Of a stretch of DNA of 64,000 nt, positions 1-8,873 are shown piece by piece. The notes below the pieces were generated by a model that made no database searches, was not told where the DNA came from, and was given only the letters and a program-made list of their open reading frames with translations. Origin of the DNA: UBA2199 sp964628035 (lineage in GTDB: Bacteria > Acidobacteriota > Aminicenantia > UBA2199). Position numbers and translations under genes: made by a program. The number at the start of each line of letters is the position of its first letter. The stretch's first letter is position 1. The stretch covers positions 1 through 64,000 of the forward strand of contig CAZVPI010000006.1 in assembly GCA_964628035.1 (NCBI GenBank). Direction: 5' to 3'.

Positions 1-130
1 CTTGCTAACGTCTAACGTCTGGCGTCTAACGTCTATTCCCCTGCTAATGCCTTGCCAACGTCTAACGTCTGGCGTCTAACGTCTATTCCCCTGCTAATGC
101 CTTGCTAACGTCTAACGTCTCTAGCTCGGG
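1..130. repeat. Tandem 50-bp repeat built of heptads
   Basis: A 50-bp unit is present at 1-50 and 51-100 with one mismatch (T to C at unit position 6) and starts again at 101-120. Inside each unit are four consecutive 7-bp steps (TAACGTC or TGGCGTC) preceded by CTTGC. The same heptads occur near 3.1 kb and flank the gene at 8.4 kb. The repeat continues beyond the left window edge, so copy number is unknown. Confidence 0.9.
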
Positions 131-164
131 TGATTCCTGGCTAATGTCTCAAGATCGTTCTGAG

Positions 165-194
165 TTGCAGCTCCTGGAAAAAATAGGTTACAAT
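165..194 (+). promoter_or_regulatory. Promoter of the 109-aa envelope gene
   Basis: -35 TTGCAG (165-170) and -10 TACAAT (189-194) are 18 bp apart. A Shine-Dalgarno GGAGGA lies at 205-210, just before the ATG at 215. Confidence 0.6.
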
Positions 195-214
195 CACTCT
201 CTACGGAGGACGCG

Positions 215-544
215 ATGAAGAAACTGCTGGTCCTGATGGTGATCGTGGCGGCGGGGTATTTCGCCTACCAGAAGTTCGTGGCCGGGGAGGGGAGCGATGA
301 AGTGAGGCAGGTGCGGGCGCTGGCCGATGAGTTCTCCGCCGTCAAGCAGCGGATGACCCAGGCCGAACGAGCGGCCGGGGCCACCGGCATGGACATGACC
401 AGCGACGCCGACGGCGCCATGGGGGCGGCCCAGTCGCTGCTGGAGCGGCTGCAGGAGCTCAAGGAGGGATTGACCGAGGAGAAGGCGCTGCAGAAGGCCG
501 ACGAGCTGGAGCGGGAGCTCAGGGCTTTTGTAAACAGAGAATAG
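215..544 (+). CDS. Small membrane-anchored coiled-coil protein, unknown function
   Basis: A 109-residue protein with an N-terminal hydrophobic segment (about residues 4-20) that looks like an uncleaved signal anchor. The rest is a charged Ala/Glu/Leu-rich helix-forming stretch, interrupted near residues 55-68 by a Gly/Asp/Met-rich hinge. It is probably held in the inner membrane with a short helical periplasmic domain. The ATG is set by GGAGGA five bases upstream. No family is recognised. It stands alone: the next gene has its own promoter at 661. No catalytic motif is visible. Confidence 0.75.
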   Translation: MKKLLVLMVIVAAGYFAYQKFVAGEGSDEVRQVRALADEFSAVKQRMTQAERAAGATGMDMTSDADGAMGAAQSLLERLQELKEGLTEEKALQKADELERELRAFVNRE

Positions 545-555
545 AGAACGACCTA

Positions 556-660
556 TAAGTGATCATGGTAGTGTTAGCGGCAGCAATCAACGAACTTGAC
601 AAGCAAGGCAGTTCTTTGGCTTAAAGGGATTTTCACTTTTTTCCTTTTACCTTATTAGGG
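556..660. repeat. Short-unit repeat stretch (hexads and TTTTACC heptads)
   Basis: The stretch near 558-590 carries GTAGTG-like hexads, and 629-658 carries pyrimidine heptads (TTTTCAC, TTTTTCC, TTTTACC). Both families recur near 4.8, 16.0 and 38.9 kb. No gene is seen in this gap. Confidence 0.6.
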
Positions 661-690
661 TTGATTTTTTCTTTTTCCAAAGGGTACAAT
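661..690 (+). promoter_or_regulatory. Promoter of the Fe-S aldo/keto reductase gene
   Basis: -35 TTGATT (661-666), 18-bp spacer, -10 TACAAT (685-690). AAGGAGG follows at 714-720, before the GTG start at 725. Confidence 0.7.
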
Positions 691-724
691 CTTTGCCACC
701 AATCCCCCAAACCAAGGAGGAAAC

Positions 725-1949
725 GTGAAAAAAGAGAAGAAAGGCTATAACAGGAGAGATTTCCTGACTACGTTCGGCAGCGCGGCCGCCGCCGGCCTGC
801 TGGCGAAGATGCCGCTGGGCGCCCAGAAGGCCCCGGAAACGAAACAGGACGCCGCGCCCGGCAAAACGCCCATCACCCGCGTGCTGGGCAGGACCGGCAT
901 CCGCCTGCCGATCGTCTCCATGGGCGTGATGAACGCCGACAACCCGGCCCTGCTCAAGCGCTCCTATGAGCTGGGCGTCCGCCATTTCGACACCGCCTGG
1001 GGCTATCAGAAAGGGCGCAACGAGGAGATGGTCGGGGCCGTGATCAAGGAGTTGAAGGCCCGCGACCACGTGATCATCGCCACCAAGGTGCCGCCGGCCC
1101 GGCCCGAGCTGATGGACCAGATGGGCGACAGGTTGATCGAGGAGGAGTTCCTGGGCCGCTTCGAGCAGTCGCTCTCCCGCCTGCAGATGAATTTCGTCGA
1201 CATCCTGTACGTCCATTCGGTCAGCGATCCGGCGCTGCTCAAGCGCCCCGGCCTGCTGGCGGCCCTGGAGAAGGTTCGGAAGGCGAAACAAGTCCGCTTC
1301 GTGGGCTTTTCCACCCACAAGAACGTGACCGAGTGCCTGGAGGCGGCCGTGCCCCTGGGCTACTATGACGTGATCCTCTCGCCGATCAACTATTCGCTGG
1401 CCGGGGAGAAGCCGCTGCTGGAGGCCATGGCCAAGGTGGCCAAGGCCGGCATCGGCCTGGTGGCCATGAAGACCCAGTGCAAGCAGGCCTGGGCGCGCGA
1501 GAGCGCCGCCGCCGGCCCCGAGTTCCAGGAGGGCGGAACCTGGCATTCGGCCCTGCTCAAGTGGGCCCTGCGCATCGAGTCGGTGGCCACGGCCATCCCG
1601 GGGTACACCACTTTCCAGCAGCTGGAGACCGACTGGGCGGTGGCCTGCGACCTGGAGTATACCGCCGAGGAAGCCCGCTTCCTGGCCGATCCCGGCGTGC
1701 AGCTGTCCATGGAGCACGCCTGCCGCCAGTGCGGCGGCTGCGCCGGCACCTGCCCGCGCGGGGTTGACGTGCCGGCCCTGGTGCGCGCCCACATGTATGC
1801 CGCCGATTACGGCAACTTCTCCGAGATGCGCCGCGCCCTGGACGAGATCCCGGCCGGCCATGGCCTGCCGGCCTGCGCAGGGTGCGGCGTTTGCACCGCC
1901 GCCTGCGTGCGCGGGGTGCAGATCGCCCGCCGCCTGGGCGAGCTGAAGG

Positions 1950-1963
<14 letters not shown>
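725..1963 (+). CDS. Twin-arginine-exported aldo/keto reductase with C-terminal Fe-S motifs
   Basis: A 412-residue NAD(P)H-dependent oxidoreductase of the aldo/keto reductase superfamily. The N-terminus has a twin-arginine signal (RRDFL at residues 10-14, then an Ala-rich hydrophobic stretch), so it is probably exported folded. The TIM-barrel starts with GRTGIRLPIVSMG and shows the active-site pattern FDTAWGYQKGRNEE, a lysine in ATKVPP and a histidine in YVHSVSD. After the barrel come two cysteine groups: a canonical CRQCGGCAGTCPRG and CAGCGVCTAACVRG, fitting one or two [4Fe-4S] clusters. Fe-S-tailed AKRs are known in anaerobes; the substrate here is unknown. The start is GTG with AAGGAGG upstream. 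The 3' end overlaps the convergent mtnA by 14 bp. Confidence 0.9.
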
Positions 1964-3005
<1,042 letters not shown>

Positions 3006-3031
3006 AAGGGACTCCTTGCTGAGATGGCAGT

Positions 3032-3060
3032 ATTATAGGCATCTTTCAGTGAATGGGCAA
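3032..3060 (-). promoter_or_regulatory. mtnA promoter
   Basis: On the minus strand, -35 TTGCCC (3060-3055) and -10 TATAAT (3037-3032) are 17 bp apart, about 26 nt upstream of the mtnA ATG. Confidence 0.7.
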
Positions 3061-3068
3061 TAGAGCTC

Positions 3069-3233
3069 AGACGTTAGACGTTAGACGTTAGTGGTTAGCA
3101 AGAAAAAGAACGAGATCGAGACGTTAGACGTTAGTAGTTAGCAAGAAAATAGCCCTTTCTGGATCGCAATGTGGTTTCTTCATAAAATTTAGCTAATGCC
3201 TTGCTAACGTCTAACGTCTGGCGTCTAACGTCT
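3069..3233. repeat. Heptad island with inverted GACGTTA arrays
   Basis: Two left-facing arrays (3069-3102 and 3119-3145; units GACGTTA ending in GTTAGCAAG) face one right-hand array (3200-3233, CTTGC followed by TAACGTC/TGGCGTC units). The arrays are inverted relative to each other with GCAAG pointing inward, as around the four-helix-bundle gene at 8.4 kb. Only about 55 bp of non-repeat sequence lies between them, and no gene is recognised there. The rest of the gap to 3447 shows no feature I can name. Confidence 0.8.
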
Positions 3234-3447
3234 AATTGAGTCAGTTTTCTTGCATCCCGGCGCCGCGTTCGTGCGTCCAAAAAATGATGGCCGGCGCTTG
3301 TTTTTTTAGTCATAGTATGCTACCTTATTCCTGGAAATTTTCGGCATGGAAATCAACTCCAGGTATGAAAACTAGCGGCTTGGCATACCAATCACATAGA
3401 AATCTCCGTCTTATCAGTCATGGATGCGACAAGCAAGGGAGGAACGC

Positions 3448-4638
3448 ATGAAGAAGCTGTTGACGATCGCGATGATCCTGGCTCTGGCGGCCGCCTTCTC
3501 CTGGGCGCAGAGCCTGGAGAACGCAGGCATTGACTACACCACCGCCCTGCAGAAGAAGCCGGGGGCCGAGAGGATCTCCGCCTTCGAGGCCTATATCAAG
3601 AACTACCCCGACCCGGCCAAGAACGTCTTCACCAAGCTGGCCTACTACTGGCTCACGGTCGACAATTACAACACCAAGAATTACGACAAGGCCATCCGCA
3701 ACGGCGAAAAGGCCGTGCAGCTGGGCGGCATGGAGCCGAAGCTGGAGGCCGGCGTCTACCTGATCCTGGGCAGCTCCTACGGGGCGACCAACAACAAGGA
3801 AAAGGGGCTGACCTGGGCCGACAAGGCGGCCGCCTTCGCCCAGAAGAACGGCATCGCCGACATCGCCAAGAACGCAGCCGCGCTGAAGAACGAACTGAGC
3901 GGTGCCCCCAAACAGCCGGCCCGGCCGCTGACCAGCCTGGAAAAGATAGGCCAGCTCTACCAGGCGCAGAAGTACAACGACGCCATCGCCATGTACAACT
4001 CCTTCGGCGCCGCCGACAAGAACGACGAGAAGATCTTCGAGATCTACGCCCGCAGCATGATGAAATCGGGCAAGCTGGACGCGGCGCTCAAGGAGTTCTC
4101 CGACGCCTACGCCAAGAGCCGCAAGGCCATCAACGCCGAGCGCCTGGGCAACATCTACCTGGCCAAGGCCGAGCGGGAGAAGAAGTTCCTGGACAACGCC
4201 ATCGCCTTTCAGCTCGAGGCCGGGCTGCTCTACGGCAAGGAGAACAACGCCAGGCGCCGCGACGCCCTGCTGACCAACGCCAAGTACTGGCTGTACGAGA
4301 AGTACGACTACAACGACAAGATCAAGAAATACAACGCCTCGGTCAAGCCGGTCAAGGCGGCCCCCAGCAACGAGAAGGAGATCCAGCGCCTGCAGTTCGA
4401 GTACAACAAGCTGGAGCGCGACCTGATGCGCAAGTACCCCGACGTGGAGATGCCCGGCTACGAGCAGGACAAGCTGGACGCCATCACGGCCCAGATCGAC
4501 AAGCTGAAGAAGGGCGCCGCCGCGCCGGCCAACGACCCCAACGCGGCCCTGGCGCAGGAGCTCGAAAAGGAGAAGGTGCGCATCGAGGCCGAGTACAAGA
4601 AGCTGACCGAGCAGGCCAGGAAGAAACTAGGGCTTTAG
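3448..4638 (+). CDS. Secreted TPR-like helical protein
   Basis: A 396-residue exported protein. The start is placed at ATG 3448, which has AGGGAGGA directly upstream and begins a clear signal peptide (MKKLLTIAMILALAAAFSWAQ); the upstream ATG at 3424 precedes the Shine-Dalgarno. The mature part is rich in Lys, Ala and Tyr and shows helix-turn-helix spacing of TPR type (for example YYWLTVDNYNTKNYDKAI, YLILGSSYGATNNKEKGL, KFLDNAIAFQLEAG). The last 40 residues form a charged coiled coil. It probably works as a periplasmic scaffold. No enzymatic motif is seen. A strong terminator follows at 4704. Confidence 0.75.
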   Translation: MKKLLTIAMILALAAAFSWAQSLENAGIDYTTALQKKPGAERISAFEAYIKNYPDPAKNVFTKLAYYWLTVDNYNTKNYDKAIRNGEKAVQLGGMEPKLEAGVYLILGSSYGATNNKEKGLTWADKAAAFAQKNGIADIAKNAAALKNELSGAPKQPARPLTSLEKIGQLYQAQKYNDAIAMYNSFGAADKNDEKIFEIYARSMMKSGKLDAALKEFSDAYAKSRKAINAERLGNIYLAKAEREKKFLDNAIAFQLEAGLLYGKENNARRRDALLTNAKYWLYEKYDYNDKIKKYNASVKPVKAAPSNEKEIQRLQFEYNKLERDLMRKYPDVEMPGYEQDKLDAITAQIDKLKKGAAAPANDPNAALAQELEKEKVRIEAEYKKLTEQARKKLGL

Positions 4639-4651
4639 GATGGAACAAGCC

Positions 4652-4987
4652 CTCGGCGTACGGCGTAAGGCGTACGGCATAAGGGAAGAAACGGCACTAT
4701 CAGGGGCGGCTGAAAAGCCGCCCTTTTTTTTAACACCACGTTCCAAGCGCTGTTGGCTCCAATAAAAGCGCTCTAAAGGTAAAAGGAAAAAGGAAAAAGG
4801 TAAAAGTGAAAACCCCCTTCCCTCACATTTGGGAACAATCAAAAAATAGTTGCTGATTGCTTTTGCTGCTACTGCCACTATCACTTTGTAGATCGATTTT
4901 TTTGGAATTTGATGCTCTGAATTTGGCATTCTATTCCTGCTGTTGTCTTTTCCTGCCGATAACCCTGCGCCCTGCGCCCTACGCCGA
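4652..4987. repeat. Intergenic heptad island (CGGCGTA type)
   Basis: Bounded by an array of CGGCGTA-like units (4652-4684) and its inverted counterpart (4963-4987), both with CTCGGCG outermost. Inside are a terminator (4704-4731), five GGTAAAA/GGAAAAA heptads (about 4776-4808) and GTGATAGTGG-type hexads read on the minus strand (about 4868-4890). It fills the whole space between the TPR-like gene and the next gene. No ORF of interest is inside. Confidence 0.8.
4704..4731 (+). terminator. Rho-independent terminator of the TPR-like gene
   Basis: An 8-bp perfect stem GGGCGGCT / AGCCGCCC (4704-4711 with 4716-4723) closed by a GAAA tetraloop and followed by eight T residues. Confidence 0.92.
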
Positions 4988-4995
4988 GTGCCCGA

Positions 4996-5454
4996 TCAAT
5001 CCTCCAGCAACGAGATCTGCAGATCTTCGATTTTGATCCGGCTGAGGCTGAGGAACGCCTTGAGGTGGAAGTAAAACAGCACGAACAGGCCGTAGAAGAC
5101 GATGTTGGGGCCGGGCAGGATGGCCACGAAGGCGGTGAAAGGCATGAGCAGCGCCTCGGCGAGCACGTAGAACAGGCGGCGTTTGCGCTTGCGCCGTATC
5201 CAATTCTTCAGGACCCGGCGCGTCCCGTCCAGGTCGCGGCCGCCGGACCGGACCAGGATCGGCTGCTCGGGGAGGCGGCCCAGCAGGCGCTGCAGGGAGA
5301 GGTAGCGCAGCGCACGCGGCGCATGCTGTCGCAGGACCGAGATCCCCCTGGCCACCAGCCGGTTTCCCGAGCTGAGCTCGGGGTAGGCATGGAGGCGGAC
5401 CACCGGGAAAAGGCCGGGGCCGATCTCGATCGCGACGGGGGGGTTCGCTTCCAT
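4996..5454 (-). CDS. Small predicted membrane protein, unknown function
   Basis: A 152-residue protein. The first 90 residues are soluble and Arg-rich (RLHAYPELSSGNRL, LPEQPILVRS), then a basic stretch WIRRKRKRR leads into one or two membrane helices (about residues 93-132, with LLMPFTAFVAILPGPNIVFYG). The LPGPN-x-x-FYG core is faintly like the mitochondrial K+/H+ exchange-related family, but I would not name it on this. The only plausible promoter (-35 TTGCTT 5491-5486, -10 TATAAT 5469-5464) leaves a 9-nt leader and no Shine-Dalgarno, so translation is probably near-leaderless. Confidence 0.65.
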   Translation of the reverse strand: MEANPPVAIEIGPGLFPVVRLHAYPELSSGNRLVARGISVLRQHAPRALRYLSLQRLLGRLPEQPILVRSGGRDLDGTRRVLKNWIRRKRKRRLFYVLAEALLMPFTAFVAILPGPNIVFYGLFVLFYFHLKAFLSLSRIKIEDLQISLLED

Positions 5455-5496
5455 CAGCAGCAGATTATAGCGAAAATAGTGAAGAAAGCAACTGGT

Positions 5497-5823
5497 CTCG
5501 GCGTAGGGCGTAGGGCGCAGGGCGTATGGTTAAAAAAACGAGCATGAGTGAAAAGAGACGAGTAAGAATTAAATTCAAAATCCCAAGCACCAAATTCCGA
5601 ACAAGCACCAAGTTCCAAAGAAGCGAGGTAAAAAGTGATAAAGGGGGTTTCACTTTTACCTTTTTCCTTTTACCTTTCGAGAACTTCCATTTGCATTCCT
5701 GGCTCTTGGAACTTGATGCTAAAAAAAAGGGCGGCCTTTCAGCCGCCCCTTGATTGCCTTATCTTGCCGTCCGCCCCCTCAACGGGGACCTTCAGGGCCG
5801 TATGCCCTATGCCGTACGCCGGG
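5497..5823. repeat. Intergenic heptad island (CGGCGTA type)
   Basis: Left array 5497-5530 (CTCGGCG, TAGGGCG, TAGGGCG units) and inverted right array 5797-5823. Inside are AAGCACC/AAATTCC heptads (about 5570-5625), TTTTACC/TTTTTCC heptads (about 5651-5680) and a minus-strand terminator (5721-5748). It fills the gap between two minus-strand genes and contains no credible ORF. Confidence 0.8.
5721..5748 (-). terminator. Rho-independent terminator of the PspC gene
   Basis: Read on the minus strand: stem GGGCGGC / GCCGCCC (5748-5742 with 5735-5729), loop TGAAAG, then eight T residues. The stem core is nearly the same as the terminators at 4704 and 38830. Confidence 0.9.
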
Positions 5824-5838
5824 TTCTGTGTTCGCGAG

Positions 5839-6309
5839 TTACTTCTTCCAGCCGCGGGCAATCAAGAACACGCCGAACACGATCAAGATCGAGGGCCAGA
5901 AGAAGTGGCGCACATAATAGCGGATCTCGTGGTAGAGGGGATTGAAGAAGGGGAGGTTGTGCAGCAGGAACAGGCCGCCGATGACGATCAGCAGGATGCC
6001 GATGAACAGCGGCACCGACTCGTTGCCCGCAGGCCTCGCGGCCGCAGCCGGGACCGCGGCGGGATCAACGGCGAGATCGGCGGCCGGCGCGGACGAGGAG
6101 GACCCGGCCGTGCCCGATGAGGCCTCCAGCGGCTCGTAGGGGATGATGATCATGCCGATGATGTAGGCCAGGATGGCCGATCCGCCCACGAAGAACAGGG
6201 CGATGGCGACCAGGCGGACGATGACCGGGTCGATCTCGAAGTATTCGGCGATGCCGCCGCACACGCCGGCCAGCATGCGGTTCTTGCGGCTTCGGTACAG
6301 TCGTTTCAT
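5839..6309 (-). CDS. PspC-domain membrane protein with C-terminal LiaF-like helices
   Basis: A 156-residue inner-membrane protein. ATG 6309 is preferred because GAGGAGGA lies eight bases upstream. An N-terminal PspC domain (KRLYRSRKNRMLAGVCGGIAEYF) leads into a membrane segment (about residues 32-55). An Ala/Pro linker of about 40 residues follows. The C-terminus has two more membrane helices (PLFIGILLIVIGGLFLLHN and WPSILIVFGVFLIARGW), a DUF5668/LiaF-like arrangement. PspC proteins sense or transmit envelope stress. There is no pspA nearby. Confidence 0.85.
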   Translation of the reverse strand: MKRLYRSRKNRMLAGVCGGIAEYFEIDPVIVRLVAIALFFVGGSAILAYIIGMIIIPYEPLEASSGTAGSSSSAPAADLAVDPAAVPAAAARPAGNESVPLFIGILLIVIGGLFLLHNLPFFNPLYHEIRYYVRHFFWPSILIVFGVFLIARGWKK

Positions 6310-6375
6310 CTTGTCCTCCTCGGGCCTTGCCCTTAGATCGTTATAACGCAAGCCGGGAGCGAAAAGTTCAACTCC

Positions 6376-6502
6376 TGGCGTACGGCGTACGGCGCATGGT
6401 GTGCGGTGAAGGCGCTTTGTCGGACGCAGCGTGAGTTTCTGGCCAACGATACGGAATTCTCTTCTCTTCCCCCACGCCTTACGCCCTGCACCTTACACCG
6501 AG
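6376..6502. repeat. Short heptad island upstream of lexA
   Basis: Array 6376-6402 (TGGCGTA, CGGCGTA, CGGCGCA units) faces inverted array 6471-6502 (ACGCCTT, ACGCCCT, GCACCTT). It lies between the divergent pspC-like and lexA genes, just upstream of the lexA -35 box. Confidence 0.75.
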
Positions 6503-6518
6503 TTCCGTGATTTCCCGG

Positions 6519-6547
6519 TTGACAAATTCGGGGAGTCATATTAATAT
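6519..6547 (+). promoter_or_regulatory. lexA promoter
   Basis: -35 TTGACA (6519-6524) is a perfect consensus; -10 TAATAT (6542-6547) lies 17 bp downstream. The predicted transcription start falls inside the direct repeat at 6551-6572. Confidence 0.75.
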
Positions 6548-6550
6548 TTA

Positions 6551-6572
6551 AAAGGCGAACAAAAGGCGAACA
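6551..6572 (+). promoter_or_regulatory. Perfect 11-bp tandem repeat, candidate LexA operator
   Basis: AAAGGCGAACA occurs twice back to back (6551-6561, 6562-6572), from just past the -10 box to one base before the lexA ATG. LexA normally represses its own gene by binding close to the start site. A GAAC-containing direct repeat in this place is a good candidate for a lineage-specific SOS box, in contrast to the inverted-repeat boxes of most bacteria. Confidence 0.6.
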
Positions 6573-6573
6573 A

Positions 6574-7176
6574 ATGGTGACAAGAAAACAAAAGCTCATC
6601 CTGGACAGGATCAGGGAATTCTGCTCGCGCAACGGCTATTTCCCCACCGTGCGCGAGATCGCCGCCGCTGCCGGCGTCTCCTCGCCGGCGACGGTCCAGG
6701 CCTATCTCAACCGCCTGCTGCGGCGCGGCGCCCTGCGCCGCCGGGGCAGGGAATGGGAGCTTGGCGATCCCCGTCCCGGCTCCCGGGCGGCGGAGGAGAG
6801 GCGCGCCGTGCCGCTGGTGGGGCTGGTGCCGGCCGGCCCGGCCCTGGAGATGTTCGCCGATCTGGGCGACGAGGTGCTGCTGCCCGAATGGCTCGTCGAA
6901 AAGGGGGGCGACGTGGTCGCCCTGCGCGTCCAGGGCGAGAGCATGAAGGACGCCTACATCCAGGACGGCGACCTGGTGCTGGTCCGGCGCGCCGACAAGG
7001 CCGAGCCCGGCCAGATGGTGGTGGCGCGCCTGACGGACGGTTCGATCACCCTCAAGCGCCTGAAGCGCAACGGCCAGGGCTATGTCCTGGTCCCCGAAAA
7101 CCCCGACTACGCACCCATCGCCGCCCCCTTCCAGGTGGTCGGGCGGCTGGTGGGCGTCATGCGCAAGTACCGCTGA
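6574..7176 (+). CDS. lexA: LexA SOS repressor
   Basis: A 200-residue transcriptional repressor and self-cleaving protease of the SOS response. The winged-helix N-terminus (residues 1-65, with FPTVREIAAAAGVSSPATV) binds the operator. The S24 C-terminal domain keeps the cleavage site Ala87-Gly88 (LVPAGPA), the nucleophile Ser123 in GESMKDAYI and Lys161 in ITLKRLKR. RecA filaments would trigger cleavage. The gene starts an SOS mutagenesis cassette: its stop overlaps the dinB start (TGATG). No Shine-Dalgarno is obvious; the direct repeat at 6551-6572 occupies that position. Confidence 0.95.
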   Translation: MVTRKQKLILDRIREFCSRNGYFPTVREIAAAAGVSSPATVQAYLNRLLRRGALRRRGREWELGDPRPGSRAAEERRAVPLVGLVPAGPALEMFADLGDEVLLPEWLVEKGGDVVALRVQGESMKDAYIQDGDLVLVRRADKAEPGQMVVARLTDGSITLKRLKRNGQGYVLVPENPDYAPIAAPFQVVGRLVGVMRKYR

Positions 7177-8357
7177 TGGGCCCCACCGTCCTGCACCTGG
7201 ACATCGACGCCTTCTTCGCGGCGGTCGAGGAGGCGCTGGATCCCGCCTTGCGGGGCAAGCCGCTCATCGTCGGCGGCCTGGCCCACGAGCGCGGCGTCGT
7301 CTGCACCGCCTCCTACGCGGCGCGGCGCTACGGCGTCCATTCGGGCATGGCCCTGCGCACCGCGGCGCGCAAGTGCCCGCACGCCGTGTTCCGCCGCGGC
7401 CGCCACCATCTCTACGGCCGCATTTCCGAACAGTTCTTCGCCTGCCTGCGCCGCTTCTCGCCGCGGGTGGAGGAGGTCTCGGTCGACGAGGCCTACGTCG
7501 ACCTGGCCGGCAGCCGCTACCTGTGCCCCTCGGTCTACGAGCTGGCCGCCCGCGTCAAGGCCGCCGCCGAGCGCGAAACGGGGCTGCGCATCTCGGCCGG
7601 CCTGGGCTTCACCCGCCTGGGCGCCAAGCTGGCCTGCGAGGCGGCCAAGCCGGGCGGCCTGCTCTGGCTCCACGACGAGGCCGAGTTCGTCTCCGGCCTG
7701 ACCCTGGACAAGGTGCCCGGCGTCGGGCCGCAGACCTTCTTCGTGCTGCAGGGGCTGGGGGTGCGCCGCGGCCGCGAGCTGAAGGCCAGGTACCCGGCGC
7801 TGTGGCGCAAGGTCTTCGCCGGCCTGTACGCCGGCGGCATGGAGCGCGGCAGGCCGGCGCCGGCCTGCCCCAGCCTGAGCCGCGAGACCACCTTCCCCCA
7901 CGACATCCGCGACGAGGGGCTGTTGCGCTCGCACCTGGCCTACCTCGTCGACCGGCTGGCCGTGCAGCTGCTGCGCGACGGGCTCTACGCCGGCCGCGTC
8001 GAGGTCAAGGCGCGCTTCAGCGACTTCTCCACCTTCACCCGGCGCGCGGCGCTCCCTTTTCCCACCTACTCCTACTTCCACCTCTGGCAGGGGGCGCGGC
8101 CGCTGCTGCGGCAGCTGCTGGCCGAACGGGACCTGCCGCTGCGCCTGGTCGGGGCCAAGGTCGAGGGGTTGCAGCGGGGCCGCGACCTGCTGCCCTTCTT
8201 CTCGCTGAAGGACGAGAAGATGACCGCCGCCGTCGGCGCCGTCAAGGAGCGCTTCGGGTTCTCCTCATTGCGGAATGGGCGGTCGATGCTGCTGGAGGAA
8301 CTGTACCCCGTGGAGAGGGAGGGGATGGTGCTCAAGACGGCGTCGTTGACCAAATAA
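7176..8357 (+). CDS. dinB: Y-family DNA polymerase IV
   Basis: A 393-residue translesion polymerase. ATG 7176 overlaps the lexA TGA, so translation is coupled. Catalytic residues are intact: Asp9/Asp11 in LHLDIDAFFAAVEE and Asp104-Glu105 in VSVDEAYVDL; the steric-gate/finger motif CTASYAARRYGVHSGM is also present. A helix-hairpin-helix (LDKVPGVGPQTFFVLQGLG) and a little-finger domain follow. Intact acidic residues argue against an inactive ImuB-type protein. The protein ends without a clear beta-clamp motif. It is co-regulated with lexA and probably, originally, with the DnaE-type polymerase downstream. Confidence 0.93.
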   Translation: MGPTVLHLDIDAFFAAVEEALDPALRGKPLIVGGLAHERGVVCTASYAARRYGVHSGMALRTAARKCPHAVFRRGRHHLYGRISEQFFACLRRFSPRVEEVSVDEAYVDLAGSRYLCPSVYELAARVKAAAERETGLRISAGLGFTRLGAKLACEAAKPGGLLWLHDEAEFVSGLTLDKVPGVGPQTFFVLQGLGVRRGRELKARYPALWRKVFAGLYAGGMERGRPAPACPSLSRETTFPHDIRDEGLLRSHLAYLVDRLAVQLLRDGLYAGRVEVKARFSDFSTFTRRAALPFPTYSYFHLWQGARPLLRQLLAERDLPLRLVGAKVEGLQRGRDLLPFFSLKDEKMTAAVGAVKERFGFSSLRNGRSMLLEELYPVEREGMVLKTASLTK

Positions 8358-8365
8358 CCAGATCT

Positions 8366-8400
8366 CAGACGTTAGACGCCAGACGTTAGACGTTAGCAAG
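8366..8400. repeat. Left heptad array of the four-helix-bundle cassette
   Basis: 34 bp of GACGTTA-type units with one GACGCC variant as the second unit, ending in GTTAGCAAG. It begins 8 bp after the dinB stop and is inverted relative to 8836-8869. Confidence 0.85.
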
Positions 8401-8423
8401 AGAAGAAAAGAGGAGGAGGAAAT

Positions 8424-8777
8424 ATGATAAAGAGCTTTCGTGATCTGCAGGTTTGGCAAAAAGGGATGAATATCGTGACAGAAATCTATTCCCTTACCAG
8501 AGGCAATGCGTTTTCTCGGGATGTCGGTTTGCGGGATCAGCTTCGTCGTTCTGCGGTTTCGATCCCTTCCAATATCGCCGAAGGATTCGAACGCAAAAGC
8601 AAGGCGGAATTCCGCAGGTTCATCGCCATCGCTCTGGGATCGGCTGCCGAATTGTTCACGCAAATCGAAATCTCTCACAGGATTGGCTGTCTTCCGCGAG
8701 ATAAGGCGGATACCGTTGAACAGCACTTGGATGAGATCGCAAAGATGCTGCAGAGTCTGAAGCAGAAAACCTTTTAA
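8424..8777 (+). CDS. Four-helix-bundle protein of the S23/rRNA-IVP type
   Basis: A 117-residue all-helical protein of the family first described from open reading frames in 23S rRNA intervening sequences; a relative (Avd) assists diversity-generating retroelements. The core is typical: FRDLQVWQKGMN, then LRDQLRRSAVSIPSNIAEG and FRRFIAIALGSAAEL. A strong AGGAGGAGGA sits at 8411-8420. G+C is visibly lower than in the polymerase genes on either side. The gene is held between inverted GACGTTA arrays (8366-8400 and 8836-8870) and separates dinB from the polymerase gene, so it looks inserted. Its function is unknown; a nucleic-acid-binding role is only a guess from the family. Confidence 0.85.
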   Translation: MIKSFRDLQVWQKGMNIVTEIYSLTRGNAFSRDVGLRDQLRRSAVSIPSNIAEGFERKSKAEFRRFIAIALGSAAELFTQIEISHRIGCLPRDKADTVEQHLDEIAKMLQSLKQKTF

Positions 8778-8835
8778 AAGGCGGCGAATGCCTTTTGTCA
8801 TTCAGGGGTCAGGTTTTCTTTTATGGGATTTCCTT

Positions 8836-8870
8836 CTTGCTAACGTCTGGCGTCTAACGTCTAACGTCTC
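8836..8870. repeat. Right heptad array of the four-helix-bundle cassette
   Basis: Inverted counterpart of 8366-8400: same 34-bp length, same GCAAG inner end, with the GACGCC variant one unit displaced. It ends 3 bp before the ATG of the following polymerase gene and occupies its ribosome-binding region. Confidence 0.85.
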
Positions 8871-8873
8871 GAG

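Noticed and set aside
1..120. CRISPR array
   Set aside because: The 50-bp units are directly adjacent, without unique spacers, and there are no cas genes.
3131..3313. A 60-residue minus-strand frame across the heptad island
   Set aside because: Its middle is translated repeat array; there is no ribosome-binding site or family match.
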